Assembly (NCBI GenBank): GCA_903858185.1
Contig: CAIOHT010000099.1
Coordinates: forward strand, 1-53,544
Source of the DNA: an uncultured Caulobacterales bacterium
GTDB taxonomy: Bacteria; Pseudomonadota; Alphaproteobacteria; Caulobacterales; Caulobacteraceae
Reading direction: 5' to 3'
DNA: 53,544 nt
Shown: positions 1 to 9,778 of the stretch, piece by piece
Position numbering within the stretch: the stretch's first letter is position 1
Layout of the letters: each line of letters starts with the position of its first letter
Program-made: the position numbers and the translations under genes
Notes under the pieces: model-generated
Seen by the model: only the letters and a program-made list of their open reading frames with translations
The model's database searches: none
What the model was told of the DNA's origin: nothing

Positions 1-1
1 C

Positions 2-100
2 GGCGGGGGAGGCGGCGGCGGCGCGACGCGCGACAGCTACACCTCCGGCGCGGGCGGCCCCGGCGGGCGAGGCGAAATCTGGATCATCGCAATCGGTTGA
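2..100 (+). CDS. Glycine-rich protein, C-terminal fragment (phage tail-like)
   Basis: An open frame enters from the left edge and ends with TGA at 98-100. The 32 visible residues are a glycine run, then ATRDSYTSGAGGPGGRG and the hydrophobic end EIWIIAIG. A glycine-rich stretch closing in a short beta-like hydrophobic tail is typical of the C-terminus of phage tail-fibre or glycine-rich domain proteins. The next gene is holin-like, which fits a phage or gene-transfer-agent remnant. The gene start lies outside the window, so function is inferred from composition and neighbour only. Confidence 0.5.
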   Translation, partial: GGGGGGGATRDSYTSGAGGPGGRGEIWIIAIG

Positions 101-111
101 AGGAACGGACC

Positions 112-639
112 ATGGACATCATCACCGCGGCCGGCGGCGGCCTTGCCGGTGGCGCGCTCGGCGCTGCCTTCGGGGCGCTGGGCTCAATTCTCAATCGCGG
201 CCTCGGCATCTTCGAGACGCGCGAAAAGCGACGGGATCGTCAACTCGAGATGGCCCACGAGGTCGAGCGCTGGGGCCACGACCTGAAGCTGGCGGCCGAG
301 ACGCGCGCCGGCCGGATCGAGGAGGCCCGCCAGGCGCTCGACAAGGCGGACGCCGAAGGCTCCTGGCGCGGTCTCGAGGCTTCGATCAGGGGAGACGCGT
401 CCGTCGGGGCCAGCTGGCCGTGGGTTTCGGCGGTGCGGGCGCTGACCCGTCCGGCGCTGACCCTGCTGCTTTGGGTCCTGTTCGCCGTGCTGTTCCTGTC
501 GGCGGTGAGCGGCGCCCTGGAGGCGAACACCGCCTCCAGCGTCGTGCGGACCGCCGTGGAAACCGTGGCGTTCTCGGCCTCGACGGCGTTGGCCTGGTGG
601 TTCGGGGATCGCGCGCCGAGGCGGGAGGACCAGGGCTGA
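112..639 (+). CDS. GTA/phage holin-like membrane protein
   Basis: This is a 175-residue protein. I chose ATG at 112 over the in-frame TTG at 97 because AAGGAACGG lies just before it. It has a glycine/alanine-rich hydrophobic N-terminus (about residues 1-30), a charged helical region rich in Arg, Glu and Lys (about 35-85), then WPWVSAVRALTRPALTLLLW and two further hydrophobic segments. The charged helix followed by a W..A.RP..T motif and C-terminal membrane segments resembles the three-TM holin family of gene-transfer agents and related phage proteins, which help release particles through the inner membrane. Family membership comes from pattern memory and is not certain. The preceding glycine-rich end supports a phage-derived context. 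Confidence 0.5.
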   Translation: MDIITAAGGGLAGGALGAAFGALGSILNRGLGIFETREKRRDRQLEMAHEVERWGHDLKLAAETRAGRIEEARQALDKADAEGSWRGLEASIRGDASVGASWPWVSAVRALTRPALTLLLWVLFAVLFLSAVSGALEANTASSVVRTAVETVAFSASTALAWWFGDRAPRREDQG

Positions 640-693
640 CCTTGGCGCCGGGGCGCGGTGGTCTAGGTTAACGGTAAACGCGAGGATGCCCTG

Positions 694-1092
694 ATGCCCT
701 GGATCACCGCCTATATCGGCTCGGCCGTGACCTTTCTGGCCCTCGACGCCCTCTGGCTCGGCGTCGTGGCCCAGAAGATGTACCAGCGCGAGTTCGGGCC
801 GCTCCTGCTGGAGAAGCCGAACATGGCGGCGGCGGCCGTGTTCTACACGCTCTACATTTTCGGCGTCGTGTTCTTCGCGGTGAAGCCCGCGCTGGAGGCG
901 GGGTCGTGGACCCGGGCGCTGGTCTATGGCGCGCTGTTCGGCCTGATCGCCTACGCCACCTATGACCTGACCAATCTGGCCACCCTCAAGGGCTTCCCGT
1001 TCAAGGTTGTAATTCCGGATCTGCTCTGGGGGGCTTTCGTCAGCAGCGCCGCCGCGCTGGCCGGCTATGCGGCGGCGTCTCGCTTCAACTGA
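694..1092 (+). CDS. DUF2177 family membrane protein
   Basis: This 132-residue protein consists almost entirely of four hydrophobic segments (about residues 3-23, 45-65, 72-92 and 108-128). The motifs DALWLGVVA near the N-terminus, then YATYDLTNLATL and a final DLLWG helix are characteristic of the DUF2177 (PF09945) family. The family is widespread in proteobacteria and its function is unknown. It stands alone: the holin-like gene ends 54 bases upstream and a non-coding stretch follows. The family call is good; no biochemical role can be given. Confidence 0.8.
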   Translation: MPWITAYIGSAVTFLALDALWLGVVAQKMYQREFGPLLLEKPNMAAAAVFYTLYIFGVVFFAVKPALEAGSWTRALVYGALFGLIAYATYDLTNLATLKGFPFKVVIPDLLWGAFVSSAAALAGYAAASRFN

Positions 1093-1379
1093 GCGCGCGC
1101 TCGTCGGCAATCCGAAGCTTTCTTCAGGGGGGGGGGGGGGTGCGGCGCAATGCCACAGCGACCCATTATGGGGCCTCGCTCGCCTGTCAGGTGAGCGCGT
1201 GTTGGTTTGCTTGAGCTTTTCGGCGCCGGTCGGCCAGGGCGCGACTGATACCTCAGAAACCCATGCTATTTAGTACACTCCCCTAGTTCTCCGAACCGTG
1301 CGACCCGAACCTCTGAATCTAATCCAGACGCATGCGCGCAGGTCCGCTGCGCCAGCGTTTTTCAAAGTGGGGGCATCAC
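1093..1379. other. Non-coding region before the RTX gene
   Basis: About 290 bases without a convincing gene. They contain a run of 14 G residues at 1127-1140 and a relatively AT-rich stretch around 1255-1285 that could hold the promoter of the RTX gene. I see no clear terminator after the DUF2177 gene. An in-frame extension of the RTX frame back to 1332 exists but looks untranslated. Confidence 0.5.
1127..1140. repeat. Poly-G tract, 14 bases
   Basis: Fourteen consecutive G residues lie between the DUF2177 gene and the RTX gene. No other mononucleotide run this long was noticed in the window. Such tracts are prone to slipped-strand mispairing, and their length is often uncertain in assemblies. 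Confidence 0.9.
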
Positions 1380-3329
1380 ATGGCTGATCCGGTAAACGTC
1401 GGTTACTACGACATGGTTAGTGGCGAAGGCGCCGCCACCCAGGTCGACGAAATTGTCGAGGTGGGTCTGACGCCGGTGAACGTCACGGTCCTGACGCCGG
1501 AAGTGCTCGCGACCCTCAGGGTTCTGGTCGTTCAGAACGGGGATAACGAGAGCTTTGGCGCCGAGTTCTTGGCGGCCAAGGCCGCCATCGACGCTGCGGT
1601 CGCCAACGGTCTGGTGGTCATCATCCACGACCGCTTCGTAACCGGCGGCAATACCCTGTTGAGCGCGCTCAACGGTGTGACCTTCGTGCGCGATCTTTCC
1701 GGAGCCGGTGCACAGATGCAGCTGGCTGCCGGCGGCGCTGCCATCGCCAGTACGCCCTACGGAACGGTCACGGACACGAGCCTGGACAATTTCGGCTACT
1801 CCAACCACGGCTATGTGACCCGAGCCAGCCTGCCTGACGGCGCGATTGTCTTTATGACCCGCGACAACACTGACCAGGTCACAGTGTTCGGTGTCCCGTC
1901 GGGTGCGGGGATGGTGATCTACACCAGCGTGCCCATCGACTTCTGGGGCGATGCCGTGGTCGGTTCGAGTGGCAGCGTCTTCGACTTCGACACGACCGGG
2001 ATGGAGGCCTTCGCCCGCAACCTCCTGGCCTATGCGGCAGGTGTTATGGCCCCCGCCGGCAGCGCAACAGACGACACGGCGACGGTCACCGAAAGTGTCG
2101 CCACGACGATTGCGGTGCTGGAAAATGACACCAGCCCCAACACGGCCCTTCGCATCACCACCGTCGGCGGCCAGGCCATCACCGTAGGGGCGACCGTGAC
2201 CCTGGCGACCGGTTCGACCGTACGCCTCAACGCCGACGGCACCCTGACCTACACGACGGGCGCCAGCTACGACGCGCTCAGAGTTGGCCAGACCGGCGCG
2301 GAGACGTTCGCCTACACGGTGTCGAACGTCTCGGGCAGCTTCACCGACGAAGGCTCGGTCTCGGTCACCATCAACGGCGACTATGAGCGGATCGGCCCGG
2401 CCACGCCGCGCGCCGACAACCTGGTCGGCACCGTCCACGACGACTACGTGGACGGCCTGGCCGGCAACGACGTCATCTCCACCGGTCTCGGCAACGACGT
2501 GATCCGCGGCGGTCAGGGCGGGGACAAGATGACCGGCGGTGGCGGCGACGACTACTACTACGTTGATAACACGGGCGACCACGTGATCGAGGCGCTCAAC
2601 GGCGGGAACGATACCGTCGAATCCAGCCTCGCGGCCCACACGCTCGCTGCCAACGTCGAGACCCTGATCCTCGGCGAGGGGGGGCGGGACGGGACCGGCA
2701 ACGCCCTGAACAACCAGATTACCGGAAACGGCGGCGCCAATACGCTGAACGGCGGCGCTGGCAATGACATGATCGACGGCGGCGGCGGCGCCGATATCAT
2801 CATCGGCGGTGCTGGCAGTGACACGCTCTTCGGTGGCGCAGGCGCAGACACCTTCCAGTACCAGTCGCCGGCCGACATCGGAGCGGGCGCGCCTCTGATC
2901 GGTCGGGGAAGCATTCCGGCGACGGTTTCGATCGACACGATCCTCGACTTCAGCGTCCGGGAGGGCGACCGGATCGACCTGCGGGCGCTCGATGCGAACA
3001 TCAACACCCGTGCCGTCAACGATGACTTCGTGGTGGTCAGCCAGTTCACGCGGGTCGCCGGCCAGTTGGTGATCGAAGCCGTTGCCGACCGCGGCGGTGC
3101 GATCGCTGGTGAGGCGGCGCCCGGAGGGAATTTCTATCGCCTCCTCGGCGACACCAATGGCGACGGAGTTTCGGACTTCACGCTGAATATCTATAGCCAG
3201 AGCGTCCTGCAGGTCTCTGACCTGTCGAGTATCCTCGGCATTCAGTCGGTGAGTATCACGCAGATCCCGGGTCAGCCGGTCGAGCGGGATGCAGCGCCGG
3301 CAGGGCTCGACGCGGGCTGGTTCATCTAG
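1380..3329 (+). CDS. Secreted RTX calcium-binding protein with ThuA-like N-terminal domain
   Basis: This 649-residue protein probably starts at ATG 1380, preceded by GTGGGGG; the frame opens earlier at 1332. Residues about 1-222 look like an alpha/beta ThuA/amidotransferase-like fold (VGYYDMVSGEG, LVVQNGDN, VVIIHDRF). About 225-335 is a cadherin/VCBS-like beta domain (VLENDTSPN, LNADGTLTYT). About 370-520 carries RTX glycine-aspartate nonapeptides (GGQGGDKMT, GGAGNDMID, GGAGSDTLF), which bind calcium after export. The C-terminus resembles the serralysin-type export end (DTILDFSVREGDRIDLRALD). There is no Sec signal peptide, so export by a type I system is expected, but no transporter genes are adjacent. 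The substrate or target is unknown. Confidence 0.82.
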   Translation: MADPVNVGYYDMVSGEGAATQVDEIVEVGLTPVNVTVLTPEVLATLRVLVVQNGDNESFGAEFLAAKAAIDAAVANGLVVIIHDRFVTGGNTLLSALNGVTFVRDLSGAGAQMQLAAGGAAIASTPYGTVTDTSLDNFGYSNHGYVTRASLPDGAIVFMTRDNTDQVTVFGVPSGAGMVIYTSVPIDFWGDAVVGSSGSVFDFDTTGMEAFARNLLAYAAGVMAPAGSATDDTATVTESVATTIAVLENDTSPNTALRITTVGGQAITVGATVTLATGSTVRLNADGTLTYTTGASYDALRVGQTGAETFAYTVSNVSGSFTDEGSVSVTINGDYERIGPATPRADNLVGTVHDDYVDGLAGNDVISTGLGNDVIRGGQGGDKMTGGGGDDYYYVDNTGDHVIEALNGGNDTVESSLAAHTLAANVETLILGEGGRDGTGNALNNQITGNGGANTLNGGAGNDMIDGGGGADIIIGGAGSDTLFGGAGADTFQYQSPADIGAGAPLIGRGSIPATVSIDTILDFSVREGDRIDLRALDANINTRAVNDDFVVVSQFTRVAGQLVIEAVADRGGAIAGEAAPGGNFYRLLGDTNGDGVSDFTLNIYSQSVLQVSDLSSILGIQSVSITQIPGQPVERDAAPAGLDAGWFI

Positions 3330-3408
3330 ACAGGGCGCTGAGCCCCTATGCTACCTGGCGGCCCCTGGCGCGATGCGTCGGGGGCCGCTTTGGCATCCGC
3401 TGAAGCGG

Positions 3409-4002
3409 TCAGCTGAACAGGTCCGGCCGACGTATCCGCAGCGTCTGGACCAGCACGCGTGTCTTGGCGTCCGTGGCCTCGCCGCTCTCGACCAGCGCCC
3501 AGAGGGCGTCCAGAGGCATCTCCACGACGGTGATGTTCTCGTTCTCGCTTTCCAGCCCGCCGCCTGCGCCGGTGCGCTGTGCGTCGTTGTAGGCCGCAAG
3601 GAACAGGTCGATCCGCTCGGTCGAGATGCCGGGCGACGACAGGATCGCGCCGGCGGGCTCGAGCGTGTCGGCCTCCAGGCCGGCTTCCTCGACCAGTTCG
3701 CGGCGGGCGCTCTCAAGCGGCGTCTCGCCCTCGTCCACGAGGCCTGCGGGCGCTTCCAGCACGTCGCCGCCGCCCATGAAGCGCAGGGCGGCGCGCGGCA
3801 TGGTCACCAGCAGCGCCATCCGGGTGTCCGGGTTGTAGGGCAGGACGGCCGCCGCGCGGCCATGATCCTCGACATAGCGCTCGTAGGTCGCGCCGTCAGG
3901 ACCGGTCAGCTCGACGAGATGCAGGTCAAGCCAGCCCGAATGGACGGTCCTCACCGGCATCTCTGCCGGTGGGAAACCACCATCTTTTCGGGGTCGCTTC
4001 AT
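3409..4002 (-). CDS. NUDIX hydrolase, ADP-ribose pyrophosphatase-like
   Basis: This 197-residue protein has a full Nudix box, GLVDEGETPLESARRELVEE then AGL, matching GX5EX7REUXEEXGU. The glutamates of RELVEE bind the catalytic divalent metal. The preceding EAPAG and the downstream SSPGISTERIDLFLA segment fit the ADP-ribose/nucleoside-diphosphate-sugar pyrophosphatase branch, which hydrolyses nucleotide-linked phosphoanhydrides in the cytoplasm. It converges on the RTX gene, with 79 bases between the stop codons, and starts just downstream of tRNA-Thr on the same strand. The exact substrate cannot be read from the sequence. Confidence 0.88.
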   Translation of the reverse strand: MKRPRKDGGFPPAEMPVRTVHSGWLDLHLVELTGPDGATYERYVEDHGRAAAVLPYNPDTRMALLVTMPRAALRFMGGGDVLEAPAGLVDEGETPLESARRELVEEAGLEADTLEPAGAILSSPGISTERIDLFLAAYNDAQRTGAGGGLESENENITVVEMPLDALWALVESGEATDAKTRVLVQTLRIRRPDLFS

Positions 4003-4027
4003 CGTCTTCTTCCCTCTGGTTCAGGGA

Positions 4028-4102
<75 letters not shown>

Positions 4103-4196
4103 GAAAGACGAGGCGCGCCTGATAGCGAAACCCGGGCGGCATGGGAAGGCCTAATCCTGCTTGACGCGTCGGTATGCGCAATGCGCTGCTGGCGGG

Positions 4197-4331
4197 ATGA
4201 CGAAGACGCCACAAAAGCCGCCTCCGGATAACGCCGGCCGTGAAGCGAAACTGGCCCAGGCCCTGCGCGCCAACCTGAGGCGCCGCAAGGCCGCCCCCCG
4301 GGTCGAGGCGCCCCCCAAGGCCGCCGAATGA
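4197..4331 (+). CDS. Small basic conserved-type protein upstream of murA
   Basis: This 44-residue protein begins MTKTPQKPPPDN and contains AKLAQALRANLRRRKA, a short basic amphipathic helix. Small proteins with an ALR.NLRRRKAQ-type core are commonly found just before murA in alphaproteobacteria; I rely on memory for this. Its TGA overlaps the ATG of the next gene (ATGA, 4328-4331), so the two are probably translationally coupled. No strong ribosome binding site is visible. Function unknown. Confidence 0.65.
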   Translation: MTKTPQKPPPDNAGREAKLAQALRANLRRRKAAPRVEAPPKAAE

Positions 4332-4702
4332 CCCATCAGGCCAACACGGCCCGCCTCGCCCCGCGTCCCTACCGCGAGGTCCGGCATCTGCGCGCGTCGC
4401 GACCGCCGGAGGGGGCGCCATTCGACGTCACGGTGGAAATCTCCGAGGCCTTCCGACTCGCCGACAGCGACGACTGGGCCTGCGCCATGCGGATCGTGGG
4501 CCTCGATCCCGGTCACAGGGCCGAGCATGGCCGGGCTTTTTTCGGTGTAGATCCGATGCAGGCGATCGAGCACGCCCTGTTCATGGCGCATCTCGAACTG
4601 GAGCTGGCGGCCGGAAAACTGGGGCTGGAGTTCGCCAACGGCGGCGCCTACGACCCGGCGACCCTGTTTCGTCGCCCCGGCGACGGCCGACGGCAGGCAT
4701 AA
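4328..4702 (+). CDS. Uncharacterised 124-residue protein
   Basis: This soluble protein of 124 residues has no signal peptide or membrane segment. The core FDVTVEISEAFRLADSDDWA, then MRIVGLDPGHRA and DPMQAIEHALFMAHLEL, suggests an alpha/beta fold. I do not recognise a family with confidence. Its start overlaps the stop of the small basic protein (ATGA), and murA follows after 96 bases, so all three may share a transcript. Between this gene and murA there is no clear terminator. Confidence 0.75.
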   Translation: MTHQANTARLAPRPYREVRHLRASRPPEGAPFDVTVEISEAFRLADSDDWACAMRIVGLDPGHRAEHGRAFFGVDPMQAIEHALFMAHLELELAAGKLGLEFANGGAYDPATLFRRPGDGRRQA

Positions 4703-4798
4703 GTGCCTCTTGCGCGGGGGCTTGCGCCCGCTAGAACCGCGACCTCACATGTGGACAAGCCGCCCGGGCGCAACGCTCGCGGCGTTTGAGGGGCCTGA

Positions 4799-6097
<1,299 letters not shown>

Positions 6098-6099
6098 TC

Positions 6100-6531
6100 A
6101 TGGCCACCGTCCCGCCGCTGCGTCTCCTGGCCCAGGACGCCGAAGACCTCGCCGTCATTTCCGCCGCGCTGCAGGATGCCGTGGCGAAGATCGGCGACAT
6201 CGCCTTCGATGCCCGCGCCCGCCGCCTGACGGTGGCGTTCAACCGGTTCCGCTGGGAGGCTGCCGGCAAAACCCGGGAACGGGTTCGGTCAGGTCTCCAG
6301 CTCGGCGGCGTCATGACCGTCCGGAGCCGCAATCTGCGACGCGACGCGAAGGGGGCTGTCGTCGAACTGCTGGCCCTGACCTTCGAGCCGGGCGAGGCCC
6401 CGGGCGGCGCGGTCGTGCTGACCTTCGCCGGCGGCGGCGATCTGCGGGCCGAGGTCGAATGCATCGAGGCCGTGCTCGCCGATGTCTCTACGCCCTGGCC
6501 GACCCCCCGTGCGCCGACGCACGAGGGCTGA
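6100..6531 (+). CDS. DUF2948 family protein
   Basis: This 143-residue protein begins two bases after murA, so it is almost certainly cotranscribed with it. LRLLAQDAEDLAVISAALQD at the N-terminus, NRFRWE, and the LELLALTFEP-type strand (here VVELLALTFEP) followed by GGGDLRAEVECIEA match the alphaproteobacterial DUF2948 family (PF11164). The family typically lies between murA and hisD. Function unknown; predicted cytoplasmic, with no membrane segment. Confidence 0.88.
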   Translation: MATVPPLRLLAQDAEDLAVISAALQDAVAKIGDIAFDARARRLTVAFNRFRWEAAGKTRERVRSGLQLGGVMTVRSRNLRRDAKGAVVELLALTFEPGEAPGGAVVLTFAGGGDLRAEVECIEAVLADVSTPWPTPRAPTHEG

Positions 6532-6589
6532 CGGTCCGCGCACCATGATGAAGGCTTGAGTTTGTGCTGAAAACGGCCATGTAGCCGCC

Positions 6590-7870
6590 ATGCGCCACTT
6601 CCGCTTCACAGACCCGGATTTCTCCGCCGCCTTCCGTGCGTTCCTGAACGAGCGCAGGGGCTCGCCGGCCGATGTCGACGCCGCCGTCGCCGAGGTGCTG
6701 GCAGCGGTCAAGGCCGGCGGGCTCGAAGCCGTGCTCGACTACACGCGCAAGTTCGACCGCGTGGACCTGACCGAAGAGACAGTGCGCGTATCCGCCGAGG
6801 AGATCGACGCCGGCGTCGCGGCCTGTGATCCGGCGGTCCGCGAGGCCATTGCCTTCGCAGCAGCCCGCATCCGCGACTACCACACCCGCCAGAAGCCCGC
6901 CGACCAGCGATGGACGGACGTGGATGGCGTCGAGCTCGGCTGGCGCTGGACGCCGCTGGAGGCCGTGGGTGTCTACGTCCCCGGCGGTCGAGCGGCCTAT
7001 CCCTCGACGGTGCTGATGAACGGCGTGCCCGCCGCGGTGGCCGGCGTCGATCGCATCGCCATGGTCACGCCGCCCGGCAAGCTGCAGCCGGCCGTGCTGG
7101 CGGCGGCGCGGGAAGCCGGCGTCAGCGAGATCTGGCGGATCGGCGGGGCCCAGGCGGTTGCCGCCCTGGCCTGGGGCGCCGGACCGATCCGGCCGGTGGA
7201 CAAGATCGTCGGACCCGGCAACGCCTATGTGACGGCCGCCAAGCGCCGTCTCTACGGCGTGGTGGGCATCGACGCGCTGGCTGGCCCCTCCGAGATCGTG
7301 GTGGTCGCTGACGCGGACAACAACCCGGACTGGATTGCCGCCGACCTGCTGTCCCAGGCCGAGCACGACCCGGCCGCCCAGTCGATCCTGATCACCGACG
7401 ACGAGGTGTTCGCCGCCGCGGTCGAGGCAGCCGTCGAGCGCGGCCTCAGGACCCTGAGCACCGGCGAGGACGCCGCCGCCTCCTGGCGCGACCACGGAGC
7501 CGTCATCATCGCACCGCTGGACGAGAGCCCTGCGCTGGTCGACCTCATCGCCCCGGAGCACGTCGAGTTCTGTACCGCCGCGCCGGAAGCCCTGTCCGAC
7601 CGGGTGCGGCACGCCGGGGCGATCTTCCTCGGCCGTTACACGCCCGAAGCCATCGGCGACTACGTGGCCGGCTCCAACCACGTGCTCCCGACGAGCCGCG
7701 CCGCGCGGTTCCAGTCGGGCCTGTCGATCTACGATTTCCTCAAGCGCACCTCGATCGTGAAGTGCGACGCCGCCGCGTTCGCACGCCTCGGACCGCATAC
7801 GGTCGCGCTCGCGGAAGCGGAAGGCCTGCCGGCGCACGCGCTTTCCGCCGCGCTGCGGCTGCAAAAATAG
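6590..7870 (+). CDS. hisD: Histidinol dehydrogenase HisD
   Basis: HisD performs the last two steps of histidine synthesis, oxidising L-histidinol to L-histidine with two NAD+ and a zinc ion. The 426-residue length is standard. The zinc ligands are all present: Q256 and H259 in LLSQAEHD, D357 in IGDYVAG and H416 in GLPAHAL. The catalytic pair E323-H324 lies in APEHVEF, and the NAD-site motif GPGNAYVTAAKR is also present. It lies 58 bases after DUF2948 and upstream of UPF0262, a standard alphaproteobacterial arrangement. Confidence 0.97.
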   Translation: MRHFRFTDPDFSAAFRAFLNERRGSPADVDAAVAEVLAAVKAGGLEAVLDYTRKFDRVDLTEETVRVSAEEIDAGVAACDPAVREAIAFAAARIRDYHTRQKPADQRWTDVDGVELGWRWTPLEAVGVYVPGGRAAYPSTVLMNGVPAAVAGVDRIAMVTPPGKLQPAVLAAAREAGVSEIWRIGGAQAVAALAWGAGPIRPVDKIVGPGNAYVTAAKRRLYGVVGIDALAGPSEIVVVADADNNPDWIAADLLSQAEHDPAAQSILITDDEVFAAAVEAAVERGLRTLSTGEDAAASWRDHGAVIIAPLDESPALVDLIAPEHVEFCTAAPEALSDRVRHAGAIFLGRYTPEAIGDYVAGSNHVLPTSRAARFQSGLSIYDFLKRTSIVKCDAAAFARLGPHTVALAEAEGLPAHALSAALRLQK

Positions 7871-7949
7871 CCCTGCGCCTGCGTGGACGCGGCTTTCGCC
7901 GCTCGCCAGGATGACGAACGGGGTCGGCTTGCACTAAAGCTCGTCAGGC

Positions 7950-8426
7950 ATGACCGACGACCGCGCCCTTCACCGCCTGCAGACCATCGAGCTCGACGAC
8001 GAGTCGCTCGGCGCGGCCTCGCGCGACCAGGAGCAGGAACGGCAGATCGCCATCTTCGACCTGATCGAGGACAACTACTTCCAGCCGGATGGCGCTACCG
8101 GCGGGCCCTATGACCTGAAGATCGCGCTGGCCGAGAACCGGCTGGGTCTGCACATCGTCGGGCCCGGGCTCGATGTGACCCACCTGCTGTCGCTATCGCC
8201 GTTCCGGGGCGTCATCCGCGACTACTTCATGATCTGCGAGAGCTACTACCAGGCCATCCGCAACGCGACGCCCGCCCAGATCGAGGCGCTCGATATGGGC
8301 CGGCGGGGCCTGCACAACGAAGGCTCGACGCTTCTGCAGGCCCGGCTCGAGGGCAAGGTGAAGACCGACCTCGATACGGCGCGGCGGCTGTTCACCCTGA
8401 TCTGCGCCCTGCACTGGCGGGGCTGA
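7950..8426 (+). CDS. UPF0262 family protein
   Basis: This 158-residue protein has the family's features: an N-terminal [27 protein letters not shown], then [17 protein letters not shown] and [19 protein letters not shown]0262 is restricted mainly to alphaproteobacteria and commonly sits between hisD and the phosphatase/infA genes, as here. It is predicted to be cytoplasmic. Function unknown. The next gene starts with GTG only four bases after the stop. Confidence 0.92.
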   Translation: MTDDRALHRLQTIELDDESLGAASRDQEQERQIAIFDLIEDNYFQPDGATGGPYDLKIALAENRLGLHIVGPGLDVTHLLSLSPFRGVIRDYFMICESYYQAIRNATPAQIEALDMGRRGLHNEGSTLLQARLEGKVKTDLDTARRLFTLICALHWRG

Positions 8427-8430
8427 CCGC

Positions 8431-8886
8431 GTGAACGGGCTGCCGGGAGCGGTGCTGTTCGCCTGCAACTTCAATCGCGTCCGGTCTCCGATGGCCGAGG
8501 CGCTGCTGAAGATGGTCTATGGCGACCGAGTGTTCGTCGACAGCGTGGGACTTCGGCGGGAACCGGGAGAGAAGGAGGTCGATCCGTTCGCGGCGGCGGT
8601 CATCGACGAGATCGGTGGCGACCTGGCCGGCTTCCGGCCAAAGGTATTCGACGACCTGGAGGACGAGTCCTTTGATCTGGTGATCTCCCTGACGCCTGAA
8701 GCGCAGCATCGGGCCGTCGAACTGGCCAGGGGCAGGGCGGTCGATATCGAGTACTGGCCGACCCTGGACCCGACCCTCACCGACGGAACGCGGGAGCAGC
8801 GCCTTGACGCCTATCGGCAGGTTCGGGACGAACTGGCCCGCCGTATCCGCGAACGCTTCGGCAGGGCGTCGACTTTCGGGGGCTAG
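8431..8886 (+). CDS. Low-molecular-weight protein-tyrosine phosphatase family protein
   Basis: This 151-residue protein has the LMW-PTP P-loop near the N-terminus, [14 protein letters not shown], matching CX5RS with the nucleophilic cysteine at residue 12. The later YWPTLDPTL segment carries the DP that usually supplies the general acid. Related families include arsenate reductase (ArsC), but location after hisD and UPF0262 marks the conserved alphaproteobacterial phosphatase of this cluster. It starts with GTG at 8431, with the UPF0262 stop just upstream. The physiological substrate is unknown. Confidence 0.88.
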   Translation: MNGLPGAVLFACNFNRVRSPMAEALLKMVYGDRVFVDSVGLRREPGEKEVDPFAAAVIDEIGGDLAGFRPKVFDDLEDESFDLVISLTPEAQHRAVELARGRAVDIEYWPTLDPTLTDGTREQRLDAYRQVRDELARRIRERFGRASTFGG

Positions 8887-8898
8887 CCGCGTTATACT
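8868..8898 (+). promoter_or_regulatory. Possible promoter for infA
   Basis: A TATACT hexamer at 8893-8898 lies 81 bases before infA, with a weak GTCGAC at 8868-8873 that could act as a -35 element at 19-base spacing. TATACT is uncommon in this GC-rich sequence. This is a pattern match only. Confidence 0.25.
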
Positions 8899-8978
8899 GG
8901 GCTCTTGGAGCCTCGGCTCGCGTCCCGAATCGTGTTCGGCGCGGGCCGTTTGCTTATTTGGACGTATTCGAGAGGCCT

Positions 8979-9197
8979 ATGGCTAAAGAAGAACTTCTTG
9001 AGTTTCCCGGCACCGTCAGCGAGCTGCTGCCGAACGCCACCTTCCGTGTGAAACTCGAAAACGATCACGAGATCATCGCCCACACGGCGGGCAAGATGCG
9101 CAAGAACCGCATTCGCGTGCTGGCCGGCGACAAGGTGCTGGTCGAAATGACGCCCTACGACCTGACCAAGGGGCGTATTACCTACCGCTTCAAGTGA
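8979..9197 (+). CDS. infA: Translation initiation factor IF-1
   Basis: IF-1 binds the ribosomal A site and assists IF-2 and IF-3 during initiation. The 72-residue protein begins [20 protein letters not shown] and ends with [12 protein letters not shown], the canonical S1-like OB fold with no extra domain. The correct start is ATG 8979, after GAGAGG; the frame extends upstream to 8958. The stop overlaps the GTG of maf (GTGA at 9194-9197), implying translational coupling of infA, maf and the downstream genes. Confidence 0.98.
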   Translation: MAKEELLEFPGTVSELLPNATFRVKLENDHEIIAHTAGKMRKNRIRVLAGDKVLVEMTPYDLTKGRITYRFK

Positions 9198-9778
9198 GCA
9201 GGTCGCGCGGCCCTCTGGTTCTGGCCAGCGCCAGCCCCAGACGGCTTGAGCTGCTCCGGCAGGTCGGCATCGAGCCCGACCTCATAGATCCCGCAGACAT
9301 CGACGAGACGCCCGGACGCGACGAGACGCCGCGCCTGCTGGCCTCGCGCCTCGCGCGCGAGAAGGCGCGCGCCGTTGCGGTGCGCCATCCGCAGGCGTTC
9401 GTGCTGGGTGCGGACACCCTGGTCGCGGTGGGGCGGCGAATCCTCAACAAGCCGGAAGGCGAAGCCGAGGCCCGCGCCATGCTGGCGCTGCTGTCCGGAA
9501 GAGCTCACAAGGTGCTCACCGGTGTCGCCGTCATCGCTCCTGGCGGCCGACTGTCCGAGCGGCTGGTCGAGACCCGGGTCCGGTTCAAACGGCTGGGCGC
9601 GGAGGATGCGGACGCCTTCATTGCCGGCGGCGACTGGAATGACGCGGCCGGCGGCTACAAGATTCACCAGATGGCCGGCGCCTTCGTCACCGAACTCCAG
9701 GGCTCCTACACGGGCGTGGTCGGGCTGCCGTTGTATGAGACGGTCAGTCTGTTGACCGGTCTGGGGTGGAAGGCATGA
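9194..9778 (+). CDS. maf: Maf family nucleoside triphosphate pyrophosphatase
   Basis: This 194-residue protein has the Maf signature [14 protein letters not shown] at the N-terminus, [10 protein letters not shown] in the middle and the [12 protein letters not shown] motif near the C-terminus. Maf proteins hydrolyse non-canonical or excess nucleotides (dTTP, UTP and methylated bases) to monophosphates in the cytoplasm. It starts at GTG 9194 overlapping the infA stop, and its own stop overlaps the ATG of the RNase E/G gene (ATGA, 9775-9778). The infA-maf-RNase-yacG order is conserved in alphaproteobacteria. Confidence 0.93.
   Translation: MSRSRGPLVLASASPRRLELLRQVGIEPDLIDPADIDETPGRDETPRLLASRLAREKARAVAVRHPQAFVLGADTLVAVGRRILNKPEGEAEARAMLALLSGRAHKVLTGVAVIAPGGRLSERLVETRVRFKRLGAEDADAFIAGGDWNDAAGGYKIHQMAGAFVTELQGSYTGVVGLPLYETVSLLTGLGWKA

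Noticed and set aside
1362-2639. A 425-codon minus-strand frame opposite the RTX gene
   Set aside because: Shadow frame; the plus-strand frame has RTX repeats and a ribosome binding site.
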